Counted from the first letter of the stretch, positions 42,108 to 50,712 are shown. The stretch is 52,010 nucleotides of DNA from Acidobacteriota bacterium (GCA_012517875.1 JAAYUB010000017.1:148943-200952); one strand, 5' to 3'. Program-made: numbers and translations. The notes: generated by a model from the sequence alone, not told the origin.

Positions 42108-43016
42108 ATGAGAATCGGAATGCATCATCTGGCCCGGCTTCCCCGGTGGCTCAACCTGGGCATCACGCTGGCCCTCGTCGGGATCATCGGCTATACCGAC
42201 TACATCACCGGCGTCGAGCTCTCGTTTTCGGTATTCTTTCTGGTGCCCATTTCCCTGATCACCCTGCAAGACCGGGGCAGCGGATATGTTATTGCCCTGC
42301 TCAGCGCGGCGGTCTGGCTGGTCAACGACCTGATCTCCGGAACGGTATACACCCATCCGCTGATCCCATACTGGAACGCCACGGTCCGGCTGATCTATTT
42401 CCTGCTCCATGCCACCCTGCTCTCGATCCTGACCACCATGCTGCGGCATGAACGCAGCCTCGCTCGTCAAGACCCGTTGACCACGGCGGCCAACTGGCGT
42501 CACTTCGAGGAAACGGCCGAGTTGGAGCTGCAGCGGGCCCGTCAGTCCGGCCAACCCATCACCCTGGCCTATCTCGATCTCGACAACTTCAAGCAGGTCA
42601 ATGACACGCTGGGTCACGCGGTGGGCGATGAACTGCTGCAGAACGTCGTCCGCACCCTGCGGCGAGCCACGCGCCAGCAGGATGTGATCGCCCGACTGGG
42701 CGGCGACGAGTTTGCGCTGTTGCTCCCCGGCATCGGCAGCGACGGGATCCAGCCCGTCCTCCAGCGGGTCTGCCGGTCGCTCCATGGAATGTTTGCTGCC
42801 TTGAAAACCGTTGCCGTAACCGCCAGCATCGGCGCGGTCACCTTCACCCGGATTCCCCCGACGCTGGAAGAGATGGTTCAAGAGGCTGACAACCTGATGT
42901 ACACAGTTAAAAGTAGCGGCAAGAACCAATGTCGCCATTCGGTCTGGCCCGATCCGGCGGCCAGGGCTTCGGCGATCCCGCCGGATGGCGCTGCGGCCGA
43001 TCATCCAAAACTGTGA
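42108..43016 (+). CDS. Membrane-anchored GGDEF diguanylate cyclase
   Basis: 302-residue protein. Several N-terminal hydrophobic helices (about 15-110: LGITLALVGIIGYTDYITG, VFFLVPISLITL) form a membrane sensor. A GGDEF domain (about 115-275) follows with an intact LGGDEF and an I-site RQQD five residues before it. No EAL domain is present. The C-terminal tail (SGKNQCRHSVWPDP and on) is unstructured-looking. GTGGAG lies before the ATG. Makes c-di-GMP; the signal is unknown. A PAS-Cys protein gene follows 183 bases on. Confidence 0.9.
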   Translation: MRIGMHHLARLPRWLNLGITLALVGIIGYTDYITGVELSFSVFFLVPISLITLQDRGSGYVIALLSAAVWLVNDLISGTVYTHPLIPYWNATVRLIYFLLHATLLSILTTMLRHERSLARQDPLTTAANWRHFEETAELELQRARQSGQPITLAYLDLDNFKQVNDTLGHAVGDELLQNVVRTLRRATRQQDVIARLGGDEFALLLPGIGSDGIQPVLQRVCRSLHGMFAALKTVAVTASIGAVTFTRIPPTLEEMVQEADNLMYTVKSSGKNQCRHSVWPDPAARASAIPPDGAAADHPKL

Positions 43017-43019
43017 CTT

Positions 43020-43059
43020 GGCTCACAAACTGCGTCCGGCTTTCTCCATATTGTGAGCC
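43020..43059. terminator. Inverted repeat after the GGDEF gene
   Basis: GGCTCACAA (43020-43028) is perfectly complementary to TTGTGAGCC (43051-43059), starting three bases past the GGDEF stop. The 22-base loop and the lack of a T-run make it either a weak terminator or a regulator site for the downstream PAS gene. Confidence 0.35.
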
Positions 43060-43199
43060 CTACAGCGGCATTTGTTAGATAGGCCGATTCAGGGGGTCCC
43101 ACGGATGCCACCCTTCGCGCCCGCGCAGCCGGATGGGAATGTCACCAACCGGACCGGTTCCGGTCATGCAGACGGTGATCGGAACTGTGGGGTACGGCC

Positions 43200-43919
43200 A
43201 TGAATCGCGCGACGGTGACGAAGAGCCAGCTCCAACAGGAACTCCGCCGGCTGAACGCGCAGCTTGCGGCGGCGGAAGCAGACCGGGACGAACTGACCCG
43301 GCAACGGGCCCAACTGCTCGGACTGCTGGAGCACTTGCCGTTCGGCATCGCCCTCATCGACACCGAAGAACGGGTCCTGTACCTCAACGACACCTGCATC
43401 GATATCCTGGGCTACGCCGCGAGCGACCTGCCCACGCTCGGCGAGTCGTACCGCAAGTTCTACCCGGATCCGGCCTACCGCCAGCAGGTCTACGATGCTT
43501 GGGTCCGGGAATTCCGGCGAGACCAAGGGGCTTCGGGCCGGATCTTCCTGACCCGTTGTAAAAACGGCAGCATGAAGGATATCGAGTGGCACACCCAGAA
43601 GCTGGCCCACGGGCAGACGGTCCTGCTCTTCACCGACGTCACCGTCCGTGAGCGCATCACGGCCGAACGGGAACAGCTGATCCACAAGGTGCGCAGCGTC
43701 AACCAGCAGGTCCGGGCCCTGCGCGGTCTGTTGCCCATCTGCGCCTCGTGCAAGAAGATCCGGGACGACTCCGGATACTGGCATCAGGTGGAAAGCTATC
43801 TCCAGAGCCATGCCTGCGTGGAGTTCAGCCACGGCATCTGCCCCGACTGCATGGAGCGGCTTTACCCGGAGTTCCCCGGCGAGGCGATGTCCGGCCATAT
43901 TCAGCCGCCATCCGATTGA
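43200..43919 (+). CDS. PAS protein with C-terminal CxxC/CxxC module
   Basis: 239-residue cytosolic protein. A coiled-coil head (about 5-45) leads to one PAS domain (about 45-165: GIALIDTEERVLYLNDTCIDILGY), a second helix, and a C-terminal module with GLLPICASCKKIRDD and FSHGICPDCMERLYPE. The two CxxC pairs probably bind zinc. This module is widespread at the end of PAS and response-regulator proteins in environmental bacteria, with no defined role. No kinase or output domain is present, so it may signal through protein contacts, perhaps to the neighbouring cyclase. Confidence 0.85.
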   Translation: MNRATVTKSQLQQELRRLNAQLAAAEADRDELTRQRAQLLGLLEHLPFGIALIDTEERVLYLNDTCIDILGYAASDLPTLGESYRKFYPDPAYRQQVYDAWVREFRRDQGASGRIFLTRCKNGSMKDIEWHTQKLAHGQTVLLFTDVTVRERITAEREQLIHKVRSVNQQVRALRGLLPICASCKKIRDDSGYWHQVESYLQSHACVEFSHGICPDCMERLYPEFPGEAMSGHIQPPSD

Positions 43920-44016
43920 TCACGTCGCATCGTGGGAGGACGTTCCTGAGCGTAGGTGCTGACGGGCATCCCGCCGGGGCATCACCCGGACCGGCTCACC
44001 GTCGTGATGGTACCCA

Positions 44017-45273
44017 TCAGTCCAGCAGGCCGCGGGCGGAGAAATCAAACGCCCGCGCTTCGGCCTGCCAGGCGGCCAGGTCCGGGTGGTCCGTGCCGCG
44101 CACCAGGCGCAAGGAGCCGTCCGGCGCACGGACACAGGCGATCACCGCCGCCGCATCCACTGCCGCCAGCACCACCGGCGACTGGCTGGTCAGAATCACC
44201 TGCCCCAGCGGGCTTTCGGCCAGCACCCGCACGGCCGCCGCCTCGGCGCGGGGCGCCAGGTTGCAGACCGCGCCGTCCAGCAGGATCACGGTGGGCCCGT
44301 CGCTCTCCTGCGCCATCAACGTGAGGGCCAGCAGGCGGAGCACGCCGCTGCCCAGCTGCCAGGCGGTCATGACCTGACCGTCGGCGAAGCGCACGGTCAG
44401 GTGGCAGTGCCGGTCGGAAAGCTGTTCCTCGACCCCGACGTCGGCAATCTCGGGACAGATGCCGCGCAGCAGATTCAGCCAGTTCTGAAACCGCTGCGGA
44501 TGCCGGCGGCGCAGGTCGTCCACGGCCCAGGGCAGGTTGGCGCCGTCCGGTCTCAGTTTGACACCCAGGCCGGGCGGGCTCGAGCGGGCCAGGGCGGCAT
44601 TGTCCAGAATCACCCGCACCAGGCCCCGGGCGAGGAGGTCCCGCAACCACGTGGCCACGGGGAACCGGGCCGGGTCGTCGGGCATGTGGCCCAACACCGA
44701 GCGGCGGGGGCCCAACTTGAAGGAGGGCGTCCAGAACTTGCCCTCGGGCCGGTCCACCTCGGCGTAGAAGTTGTCGTTGCCGTGGGGGACCTTGGCCATG
44801 ACGGTGCGGTTGGAGCGCAGGCGGCTGGAGCGTAAAATGGTTTCCGGCTCCGTCACGGGCACGGGGAACAGGTCGCGTTGGCCGGTGTCCGGCTCCGTTT
44901 CCTCGAGGAGCACCTTCTCCTCGATGATGGCTGGGCCGCGCCCCGCGTCGTCGGCGCCCACCGCCACTTCGTAGCGCACCACGGGGTAGTCGGGAAAGGA
45001 GGTCTGGCCCCGCAGCTCGGGGGGGATCTCCGCCTCCACGGCCAGTTCGAATCGGCTGGCTTGCCGGTCGCGGACCAGGTCGTTCAGATCGCCGGCCCGC
45101 CGCAGGACGGCCGCTTCAAGGTCTTCCGCGACCAGGTCGTGGATGAAGCGGATGGCGTCGATGCAGGCGCTTTTGCCGCTCCCTGCAGGACCGGACAGCA
45201 GCTGAAACCGGCTCAGCGGCAGGCTCAGATGCCGGAAACACCGAAAATTCAGGGCCTCCAGGCGGGTGATCAT
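44017..45273 (-). CDS. RecF/AAA_21-type ATPase with degenerate Walker B
   Basis: 418-residue ABC-like ATPase of the SMC/RecF/AAA_21 group. It starts MITRLEALNFRCFRHLSLPL, with Walker A GPAGSGKS. A long insert lies between (about 60-290). The late signature is GSGVLRLLALTLMAQ, then VILLDGAVCNLAPRAEA and VILTSQSPVVLAA. In active members Walker B ends in LIDEPE with LHP; here the catalytic Glu is Gly and the His is Ala, so hydrolysis may be slow or lost. No nuclease (TOPRIM) domain is fused and no partner gene lies next to it. Similar orphans are often predicted abortive-infection or DNA-repair proteins, but nothing here proves that. GGAGG precedes the ATG. Confidence 0.82.
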   Translation of the reverse strand: MITRLEALNFRCFRHLSLPLSRFQLLSGPAGSGKSACIDAIRFIHDLVAEDLEAAVLRRAGDLNDLVRDRQASRFELAVEAEIPPELRGQTSFPDYPVVRYEVAVGADDAGRGPAIIEEKVLLEETEPDTGQRDLFPVPVTEPETILRSSRLRSNRTVMAKVPHGNDNFYAEVDRPEGKFWTPSFKLGPRRSVLGHMPDDPARFPVATWLRDLLARGLVRVILDNAALARSSPPGLGVKLRPDGANLPWAVDDLRRRHPQRFQNWLNLLRGICPEIADVGVEEQLSDRHCHLTVRFADGQVMTAWQLGSGVLRLLALTLMAQESDGPTVILLDGAVCNLAPRAEAAAVRVLAESPLGQVILTSQSPVVLAAVDAAAVIACVRAPDGSLRLVRGTDHPDLAAWQAEARAFDFSARGLLD

Positions 45274-45402
45274 CGCGCCCCCTCCGCACCAAATGGATTC
45301 ACACGGTGACTGTCCGCTAGCATACCAGCAGCGGCGGCGCCGAGCAAGCCTGGAGCGCTCGGGCGACGCCCGTCGCGCGGCCGGTCCGCTCCTCCGGCGG
45401 CG

Positions 45403-46875
45403 TCACTCGCGGTAGTGTTCCATCACCCGCAGCACAGCCCGCTCGCAGACCTTGCAGAACGGCTTGTCGCCCTTGGAGAACATCAGGCAGTCGAGCATGG
45501 GCCGGTAGAGGCCCTGGCTGGAGTAGCCGGCACCCTCGAACGCGCCCACCTTTCCCGCGAAGGCGCTGGCGGCCAGGAACGCGTCCAATTTGTCGGAGTG
45601 TTCTTTGGACTGGCGCTCCGCTTCGGCCTTGAGGCGGGCCACCTCGTCGGCCGGCGCGCCGTCGCGCATGGCCTGGGCGATCCGGGCGTCCAGCTCGCCG
45701 CGCGTCTTCTGCCCGGCGGCGGCCAGCGCGTCATATTCGGCCTTCTCCCATGGCGTGGGGACGGCGGTGCCCGGCGTGACGCAGTCAACCCACTTCAGGC
45801 GCGCCGGATCCAGCAGGGCGGTGATGTTGGGCTCGGTGGGCTCCACGCCGGCGGGGTAGAAATCGTTGTAGGCCACCGCCGACGTGTAGTACTCGTCGGC
45901 CAACCCGGCGAAGGAGTGTCCGAACTCGTGGAGGAGCAGGTAGGCGTGCCACTGGTTGTCGCTGGTGAAGGTGCAGAAGAAGTTGTAAATCCCGCCGCCG
46001 CCGTAGCGCGTCTGGTTCACCATGATCAGGATGGCGTCGTAGGGGACGTGGGCGGCGGTGTCGCGCACCGCCCGGTTCTCCTCGGTGAGCATGTAGCGGT
46101 CCAGCCCCAGCGAGTCGAATGAGGCGCCCAGCGCGTTGCGGCGCCACACGCCGCGGCTCGGCTCGTCGCAGCCCGAGTCGGCCGAGGGGCGGAGCACGCC
46201 GCGGAAGTTGAACCAGTCGCGGCGCGACTTGTACGGCTCGAGGGTGAAGAACACGTCGACAAAGCGGCGCAGGTCGGCGCGGAACTTGTCCGCCTCGGCG
46301 GCGGTGTAGCCGTCGCCCAGCACCACGATGTCCACGGAGCTGTGGGGATCGCCGCCGGTGTGCGCCTCGACGACGATCGCATCGGCGGCCAACGGCGTCC
46401 GGTCGACGGTGACCGCGGTCGGGTCGATCGCGGCGGCGAACAGCGGCCGCAGCGTCCGGTCCCTCCCCCGCACCTCGAGGGTGAAGCGGACCTTCTGCCG
46501 GGGACAGGGGAACAGGGCGGTCTCGTGGAAGGTCCGGCGCACGCCCTCGCCGGCCGGGCCGGTGGTCTTGTACTCGCCGAAGTAGCTGTCGAATCCCTTG
46601 GAGTAGATCAGGAGTCCCGACGCCGCGTCATACACCTTCACGTAGTAGTTCCCGGTGTTGAAGGGATCGATGAGGTGCTTGCGGCTGCCGGCCCAGATCC
46701 CCTGCCGGTAGACCTTGTCCAGGGTGACGAGTTCCTCTGTGGCATGGCCCACGTGGTAGTAGTCCACCCGCAGGGTCTCGTCGACGAAATAGGTGTCGAA
46801 ATCCGGCGCCTCGCCGGCGGCCGGGATCACGCCGGCCAGCGCGGCGACAGCGGCGATGAGGATCAGTGCGCGCAT
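45403..46875 (-). CDS. Secreted M64-family (IgA peptidase-like) metalloprotease
   Basis: 490-residue exported zinc protease. Signal peptide MRALILIAAVAALAGVIPAAG. An N-terminal M64 beta domain (about 25-150) precedes the catalytic domain, with SVDIVVLGDGYTAAEADKFRAD and the zinc site LLHEFGHSFAGLADEYY (His316, Glu317, His320). Family M64 is named for the IgA1 protease of Clostridium ramosum, but most members act on unknown proteins. A charged, coiled segment (about 375-430) interrupts the C-terminal part. GGAG precedes the ATG. It lies 100 bases after the phosphatase gene on the same strand. Confidence 0.92.
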   Translation of the reverse strand: MRALILIAAVAALAGVIPAAGEAPDFDTYFVDETLRVDYYHVGHATEELVTLDKVYRQGIWAGSRKHLIDPFNTGNYYVKVYDAASGLLIYSKGFDSYFGEYKTTGPAGEGVRRTFHETALFPCPRQKVRFTLEVRGRDRTLRPLFAAAIDPTAVTVDRTPLAADAIVVEAHTGGDPHSSVDIVVLGDGYTAAEADKFRADLRRFVDVFFTLEPYKSRRDWFNFRGVLRPSADSGCDEPSRGVWRRNALGASFDSLGLDRYMLTEENRAVRDTAAHVPYDAILIMVNQTRYGGGGIYNFFCTFTSDNQWHAYLLLHEFGHSFAGLADEYYTSAVAYNDFYPAGVEPTEPNITALLDPARLKWVDCVTPGTAVPTPWEKAEYDALAAAGQKTRGELDARIAQAMRDGAPADEVARLKAEAERQSKEHSDKLDAFLAASAFAGKVGAFEGAGYSSQGLYRPMLDCLMFSKGDKPFCKVCERAVLRVMEHYRE

Positions 46876-46975
46876 GGTGTCTCCTTACGGTCGGGCGGCG
46901 GGCCCGGCCCGGGTTGTGATCGTTTCACAGACGCCTTACGGTCGAACGGACACACCAGCCACCGGGACCAGCGCT

Positions 46976-47614
46976 TCACCGCTCGGCCGCCGCGGCCGCC
47001 GGCGCCAGCCCGGCGAGCTCCCGCAGCCGGACCAGGTCCGCGGTGCGGACGTATCCGGCCAGCATTGGCTCGTAGATGCCGTGGAAATGGAACCCGCCGC
47101 GGACCATCTCGTCGATGGCCGCCTCGCGCGGCCAGTCCTGGACCACCACCCGGTACATGGCCACCATCAGCCCGGTGCGGTCGGCGCCGTGCTGGCAGTG
47201 GACGAACACCGGCTGCGCCGCCGGGTCGGCGACCACCCGCAGGAAGCGGGCCACGTCGTCATCGCCGATGGAGGTGGCGGTGACGGGGATCGCCACGTAG
47301 CGGAGCCCGGCGCCCTCGAGCAGCCGGTCGTCCGAGTGGCTGGAGCGCAAGTTCACCACGGTGCGCACCCCCAGTGCCCGTAACTGCGCCATCCCCGCGG
47401 CGGTGGGCTGGGCGCCGCGGTACAGCTCCGGCGACACGCGGTGCAGGTTGGGCAGGCCCGGCCGGGCCAGCGGCTGCGCCCACGCGTGGCCGGCCGCGGC
47501 GTCCGCCGTTGCGTTCGACGGCACCGGCGCTCCGGCGACGGCCAGCCCCACGGCCACCGCCGCCGCGAGCATCACGGCGCCGGTAGCAGCCCATTGCCAT
47601 ACCCGTCGCAGCAT
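46976..47614 (-). CDS. Exported dual-specificity-type protein phosphatase
   Basis: 212-residue phosphatase of the cysteine-based PTP/DSP superfamily. The signature is VHCQHGADRTG (Cys140 and Arg146), with an upstream acid in a P-loop-like arrangement. An N-terminal hydrophobic segment (MLRRVWQWAATGAVMLAAAVAVGLAV, about residues 5-28) is a signal peptide or anchor, so it acts outside the cytoplasm. Similar bacterial proteins hydrolyse phosphotyrosine or inositol phosphates. AAAGGAG precedes the ATG. The gene is divergent from the M20 amidohydrolase gene. Confidence 0.85.
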   Translation of the reverse strand: MLRRVWQWAATGAVMLAAAVAVGLAVAGAPVPSNATADAAAGHAWAQPLARPGLPNLHRVSPELYRGAQPTAAGMAQLRALGVRTVVNLRSSHSDDRLLEGAGLRYVAIPVTATSIGDDDVARFLRVVADPAAQPVFVHCQHGADRTGLMVAMYRVVVQDWPREAAIDEMVRGGFHFHGIYEPMLAGYVRTADLVRLRELAGLAPAAAAAER

Positions 47615-47720
47615 GCCTCGCTCCTTTTGTCGGACTCGGACGCCGGACCACCGGACCCGGCCCGTCCAGTGTAACGGCTCCGGACCCCGATTTCAACATC
47701 CCCGGCGCCCGCCGCCGGGG

Positions 47721-47726
47721 TATAAT
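47721..47726 (+). promoter_or_regulatory. TATAAT -10 element before the M20 gene
   Basis: A perfect TATAAT lies 40 bases before the M20 start, immediately after a GC hairpin (CCCCGG...CCGGGG, 47700-47720). No good -35 was found, so the assignment is weak. Confidence 0.4.
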
Positions 47727-47766
47727 CCGGTCCGAAGACGAAACATTCACGGTCGAGGAGCGCCTC

Positions 47767-49071
47767 ATGAAACGACTGGGAGCGGGGATCGGGCTGGTGC
47801 TGGCCTTGGCGGCGGCCGCGTCCGCCGCGGCGCCGGACGGGCTGGCGGCGGCGGTGGAGCGGGAGTTGCCCGCGCTGGCGGCGCTCTGCCGGGAGCTCCA
47901 CGCAGCGCCCGAGCTGTCGCGGCAGGAGGTGAACACCTCCGCCCGGATCGCCCGGGAGCTGGCCGCCGCGGGCGCCGCCGTGACCGCCGGCGTGGGCGGC
48001 CACGGCGTGGTGGGCGTGCTGCGCAACGGCCCGGGTCCCGTGGTGATGCTCCGCACCGATCTGGACGCCCTGCCCGTCCGGGAAGAGACCGGGCTGCCGT
48101 GGGCCAGCACCGCCACCGGCCGCGACGCCGAGGGGCGCACCGTGCCGGTGATGCACGCCTGCGGCCACGACGTGCACATGGCGGTGTTCGTGGGCGCCGC
48201 GCGGGCGCTGGCGGCGCTCAAAGACCAGTGGTCCGGCACGCTGCTCCTGGTGGCCCAGCCTGCCGAGGAGGTGGGCACGGGCGCCCGGGGCATGATCGAG
48301 GACGGCCTGTTCACGCGGTTTCCCCGGCCGGATTTCGCCGTGGCCCAGCACGTCACTCCCGACCTGGACGCAGGCGTCGTGGGCATCGCCGAAGGGTTCG
48401 CCTTCGCCAACGTGGACACCGCGGACATCACCGTCCGCGGCGTGGGCGGCCACGGCGCCACCCCCCACCTGACCGTGGACCCCGTGGTGATCGCCGCGCA
48501 GCTCGTGCTGGCCCTCCAGACCATCGACAGCCGGGAGGTGGATCCCCTCGAGGGCGTGGTGGTGACGGTGGGGGCCATCCACGGTGGCAGCGCGCCCAAC
48601 ATCATCCCCGACGCGGTGCGGCTGCAGCTCACCATCCGCTCGTACGACGCGGCGGTGCGGGAGCGGATCCTGGCCTCCGTCCACCGGATCAGCCGCCACG
48701 TGGCGCTCGCCGCCGGGGTACCCGAGGACCGGCTGCCGGAGGTGACGCTGCGCGACGAGTTCACGCCGGCGGTCTACAACGACCCGGAGCTGTGCCTCCG
48801 CGCGACGGACGCTTTCCGCGCGGCGCTCGGCGCCGACCGCGTGGTCAGCCGGCGGGCCGAGATGATCGGCGAGGACTTCGGCGCCTACCGGCTGCAACAC
48901 CCGCCCATTCCCAGCCTCATGTTCCGCGTGGGCACCAGCGATCCGTACCGCGCCCCCGGCGCGGCGCCGGCGCCGCTCCACTCCGGGCGCTTCGCCGCCG
49001 CCGTGGAGCCCAGCATCCGCACCGGCGCCACCGCCATGACCGCCCTGGTTCTGGAGCTGCTGCACCGCTGA
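47767..49071 (+). CDS. Secreted M20-family amidohydrolase
   Basis: 434-residue zinc aminoacylase/amidohydrolase (M20D, hippurate hydrolase-like). Signal peptide (MKRLGAGIGLVLALAAAASAA). Zinc and catalytic residues lie in HAAPELSRQE, MLRTDLDALPV, MHACGHDVHMA and VAQPAEEVGTGARGMIEDG. The dimerisation domain has VRGVGGHGATPHLTVDPVV. The late metal ligand is in PAPLHSGRF. GAGGAG precedes the ATG. Members cleave N-acyl amino acids or conjugates; an exported form suggests nutrient scavenging. Confidence 0.92.
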   Translation: MKRLGAGIGLVLALAAAASAAAPDGLAAAVERELPALAALCRELHAAPELSRQEVNTSARIARELAAAGAAVTAGVGGHGVVGVLRNGPGPVVMLRTDLDALPVREETGLPWASTATGRDAEGRTVPVMHACGHDVHMAVFVGAARALAALKDQWSGTLLLVAQPAEEVGTGARGMIEDGLFTRFPRPDFAVAQHVTPDLDAGVVGIAEGFAFANVDTADITVRGVGGHGATPHLTVDPVVIAAQLVLALQTIDSREVDPLEGVVVTVGAIHGGSAPNIIPDAVRLQLTIRSYDAAVRERILASVHRISRHVALAAGVPEDRLPEVTLRDEFTPAVYNDPELCLRATDAFRAALGADRVVSRRAEMIGEDFGAYRLQHPPIPSLMFRVGTSDPYRAPGAAPAPLHSGRFAAAVEPSIRTGATAMTALVLELLHR

Positions 49072-49140
49072 GCGCCGCCGATCGCCACCAGGCTTCACTC
49101 CCTGAGTTTGGAGTGCGCTGGCTCGACTGCACTATGGTTT

Positions 49141-49487
49141 CCCGTTTGGAGTGCGCAGACACGTCTGCGCTTTGGTTTTCCGCGGAGCGGGCGCCGAGAC
49201 ACTCCGGTTTGCGACGGCTCGCACTCCACGATCTTGCCCTGCGCGTCCCGCGCCCATCCAGAGCGGCGTCGTGCCGCCGCACTCCAGACCGTCGTGCCGG
49301 ACCATTGGTTTGAAGTGTACAGACACGTCGGCGCTGTGGTTTCCCGTTTGGAGTGCGCAGACGTGTCTGCGCTTTGGTTTCCCGCGGAGCGGGCGCTGGG
49401 ACCCTCCATTTTGCAACGTCTCGCGCCCCAAGTGCTTGCCCCCCGCGCTCCGCGCCCATCCAGAGCGGCGTCGTGCCGCCGCACTCC
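49141..49487. repeat. 347-bp REP-rich direct repeat, left copy
   Basis: Near-identical and equal in length to 50214-50560, in the same orientation, on the other side of the transposase gene. It is built of 28-base units. Forward units (GGAGTGCG, stem-loop, CTTTGG) lie at 49148-49175, 49312-49339 (decayed) and 49350-49377. Reverse units (CCAGAGC, hairpin, CGCACTCC) lie at 49258-49285 and 49460-49487. A further decayed forward unit starts at 49110. Open frames across it are repeat artefacts. With 49072-49140, this fills the gap after the M20 gene. Confidence 0.9.
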
Positions 49488-49492
49488 ATAAA

Positions 49493-50023
49493 TCAATACT
49501 CATCATAAATCGACAGCCGATCGATCTTCATCCGGCTCACGATTTTGTAGAACGCCCGATTGGCCCTTCGTTCGAACCATGCCGCCGAGCACCAGGGATA
49601 CTCCGTCGCCCGGGTCACCAGGCCGTGATGGACCGGGTTTTCGTGCACGTAGCGCAGACGCGCAAAGTAGGACTCCTGATACGTGATCAGCGTTTCGAAA
49701 TATTGATACCAGACCCGGCGGCCCGGACAACCGTCCGCCGCGTTGATCGCCTTGGCCGTTTGCATATGAAAGCGCGACAGAAAGCTCTTGAGATTAGCGG
49801 GGTCTTTCGGGGACATCGCCACGAAATGATAGTGATTGATGAGGATCGACCAGGCCTGCAGGAGCCATCCGTAATGCTCGGCCAGTTCGAACAAACAGTC
49901 TTGAACCAAGTCCAGCTTGCGGGGTTCGTCCATTCTGTGCGCCTTGAGATAGGTTCCGCCAGTGACGATGTAGGTGCCTTTCTCAATCAGACGGTGCATC
50001 GGCGCATGGGGCCAATCAGCCAT
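49493..50023 (-). CDS. REP-associated tyrosine transposase (RAYT, Y1_Tnp)
   Basis: 176-residue single-strand DNA transposase related to IS200/IS605 TnpA. The HUH metal site is INHYHFVAM (His64, His66), and the probable nucleophile is Tyr125 in RYVHENPVHHGLV, a classic RAYT block followed by EYPWCSA. GGAGG sits just before ATG 50023, which I prefer to upstream in-frame codons. RAYTs are single-copy domesticated transposases that act on REP palindromes. Here REP-like units flank the gene on both sides, and the GGAG at the foot of each hairpin resembles the tetranucleotide guide that RAYTs recognise. All catalytic residues look intact. Confidence 0.92.
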   Translation of the reverse strand: MADWPHAPMHRLIEKGTYIVTGGTYLKAHRMDEPRKLDLVQDCLFELAEHYGWLLQAWSILINHYHFVAMSPKDPANLKSFLSRFHMQTAKAINAADGCPGRRVWYQYFETLITYQESYFARLRYVHENPVHHGLVTRATEYPWCSAAWFERRANRAFYKIVSRMKIDRLSIYDEY

Positions 50024-50144
50024 GGTCTGCCTCCTGTGGTCGAGTGGGGGGTACACTCATACAAACGGATGAGCGGCTGATCGTCCGAATATTTTCTGGG
50101 TATATTTTGCTTTGGCCTACCCACATGCATCTCAGTGTTGGTTT

Positions 50145-50210
50145 GGAGTGCGCAGACATGTCTGCGTGCTGGTTTCCCGTTTGGAGTGCGCAGACACGTC
50201 TGCGCTTTGG
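50145..50210 (+). repeat. Two extra forward REP-like units
   Basis: Units at 50145-50172 and 50183-50210 directly precede the right 347-bp copy and are absent from the left side in this form, so the right array has grown by local duplication. The spacing between unit starts is 38 bases. The unit cores form near-perfect 18-bp palindromes around GCAGACAYGTCTGC. Confidence 0.85.
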
Positions 50211-50213
50211 TTT

Positions 50214-50560
50214 CCCGTTTGGAGTGCGCAGACATGTCTGCGCTTTGGATTCCCGCGGAGCGGGCGCCGGGATCTTCGAGATTGCGACAGCTCGCACTCC
50301 ATGATCTTGCCCTGCGCGTCCCGCGCCCATCCAGAGCGGCGTCTTGCCGCCGCACTCCAGACCGTCGTGCCGGACCATTGGTTTGAAGTGTACAGACACG
50401 TCGGCGCTGTGGTTTCCCGTTTGGAGTGCGCAGACATGTCTGCGCTTTGGTTTCCCGCGGAGCGGGCGCTGGGACCCTCCATTTTGCAACGTCTCGCGCC
50501 CCAAGTGCTTGCCCCGCGCGCTCCGCGCCCATCCAGAGCGGTGTCTTGCCGCCGCACTCC
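50214..50560. repeat. 347-bp REP-rich direct repeat, right copy
   Basis: Same length and layout as 49141-49487, with scattered substitutions (mostly in the 40 bases after the first forward unit). Forward units: 50221-50248, 50385-50412 (decayed) and 50423-50450. Reverse units: 50331-50358 and 50533-50560. The core GCGCAGACATGTCTGCGC in the 50221 and 50423 units is a perfect 18-bp palindrome, consistent with hairpin formation in single-stranded DNA. The remaining bases 50561-50767 hold a decayed stretch and the promoter of the next gene. Confidence 0.9.
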
Positions 50561-50703
50561 TGACCTCATGCCGCTGCACCCCGGACCGTCGTACCGCCGA
50601 TGTCCCAACCGCGTCGACGGACAAATCGCCCGGACCGGATCCCTCCGAACAACCGACTCATTCCCGGCCAAACCAGTTTTCCTGATCTGCGCAATGTTCG
50701 ATT

Positions 50704-50712
50704 TGCTATACT
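50704..50712 (+). promoter_or_regulatory. Extended -10 promoter for the terminal secreted protein
   Basis: TG-C-TATACT (50704-50712) is an extended -10 element, 55 bases before the ATG at 50768. No -35 is apparent. The element has the same form as that before the CHAT gene (TG-C-TATAGT). Confidence 0.45.

Noticed and set aside
43020-43199. tRNA-like or riboswitch-like structure in the gap
   Set aside because: Only one simple stem was found; no cloverleaf, T-loop sequence or known riboswitch core.
47361-49313. Plus-strand open frame of 650 codons
   Set aside because: Overlaps the M20 gene in another frame and runs into REP repeats; the product is arginine-, glycine- and alanine-rich without motifs.
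50145-50450. CRISPR-like array of regularly spaced palindromic units
   Set aside because: Units alternate in orientation, the intervals are themselves repeated and not unique spacers, and no cas gene is near. The RAYT explains them better.
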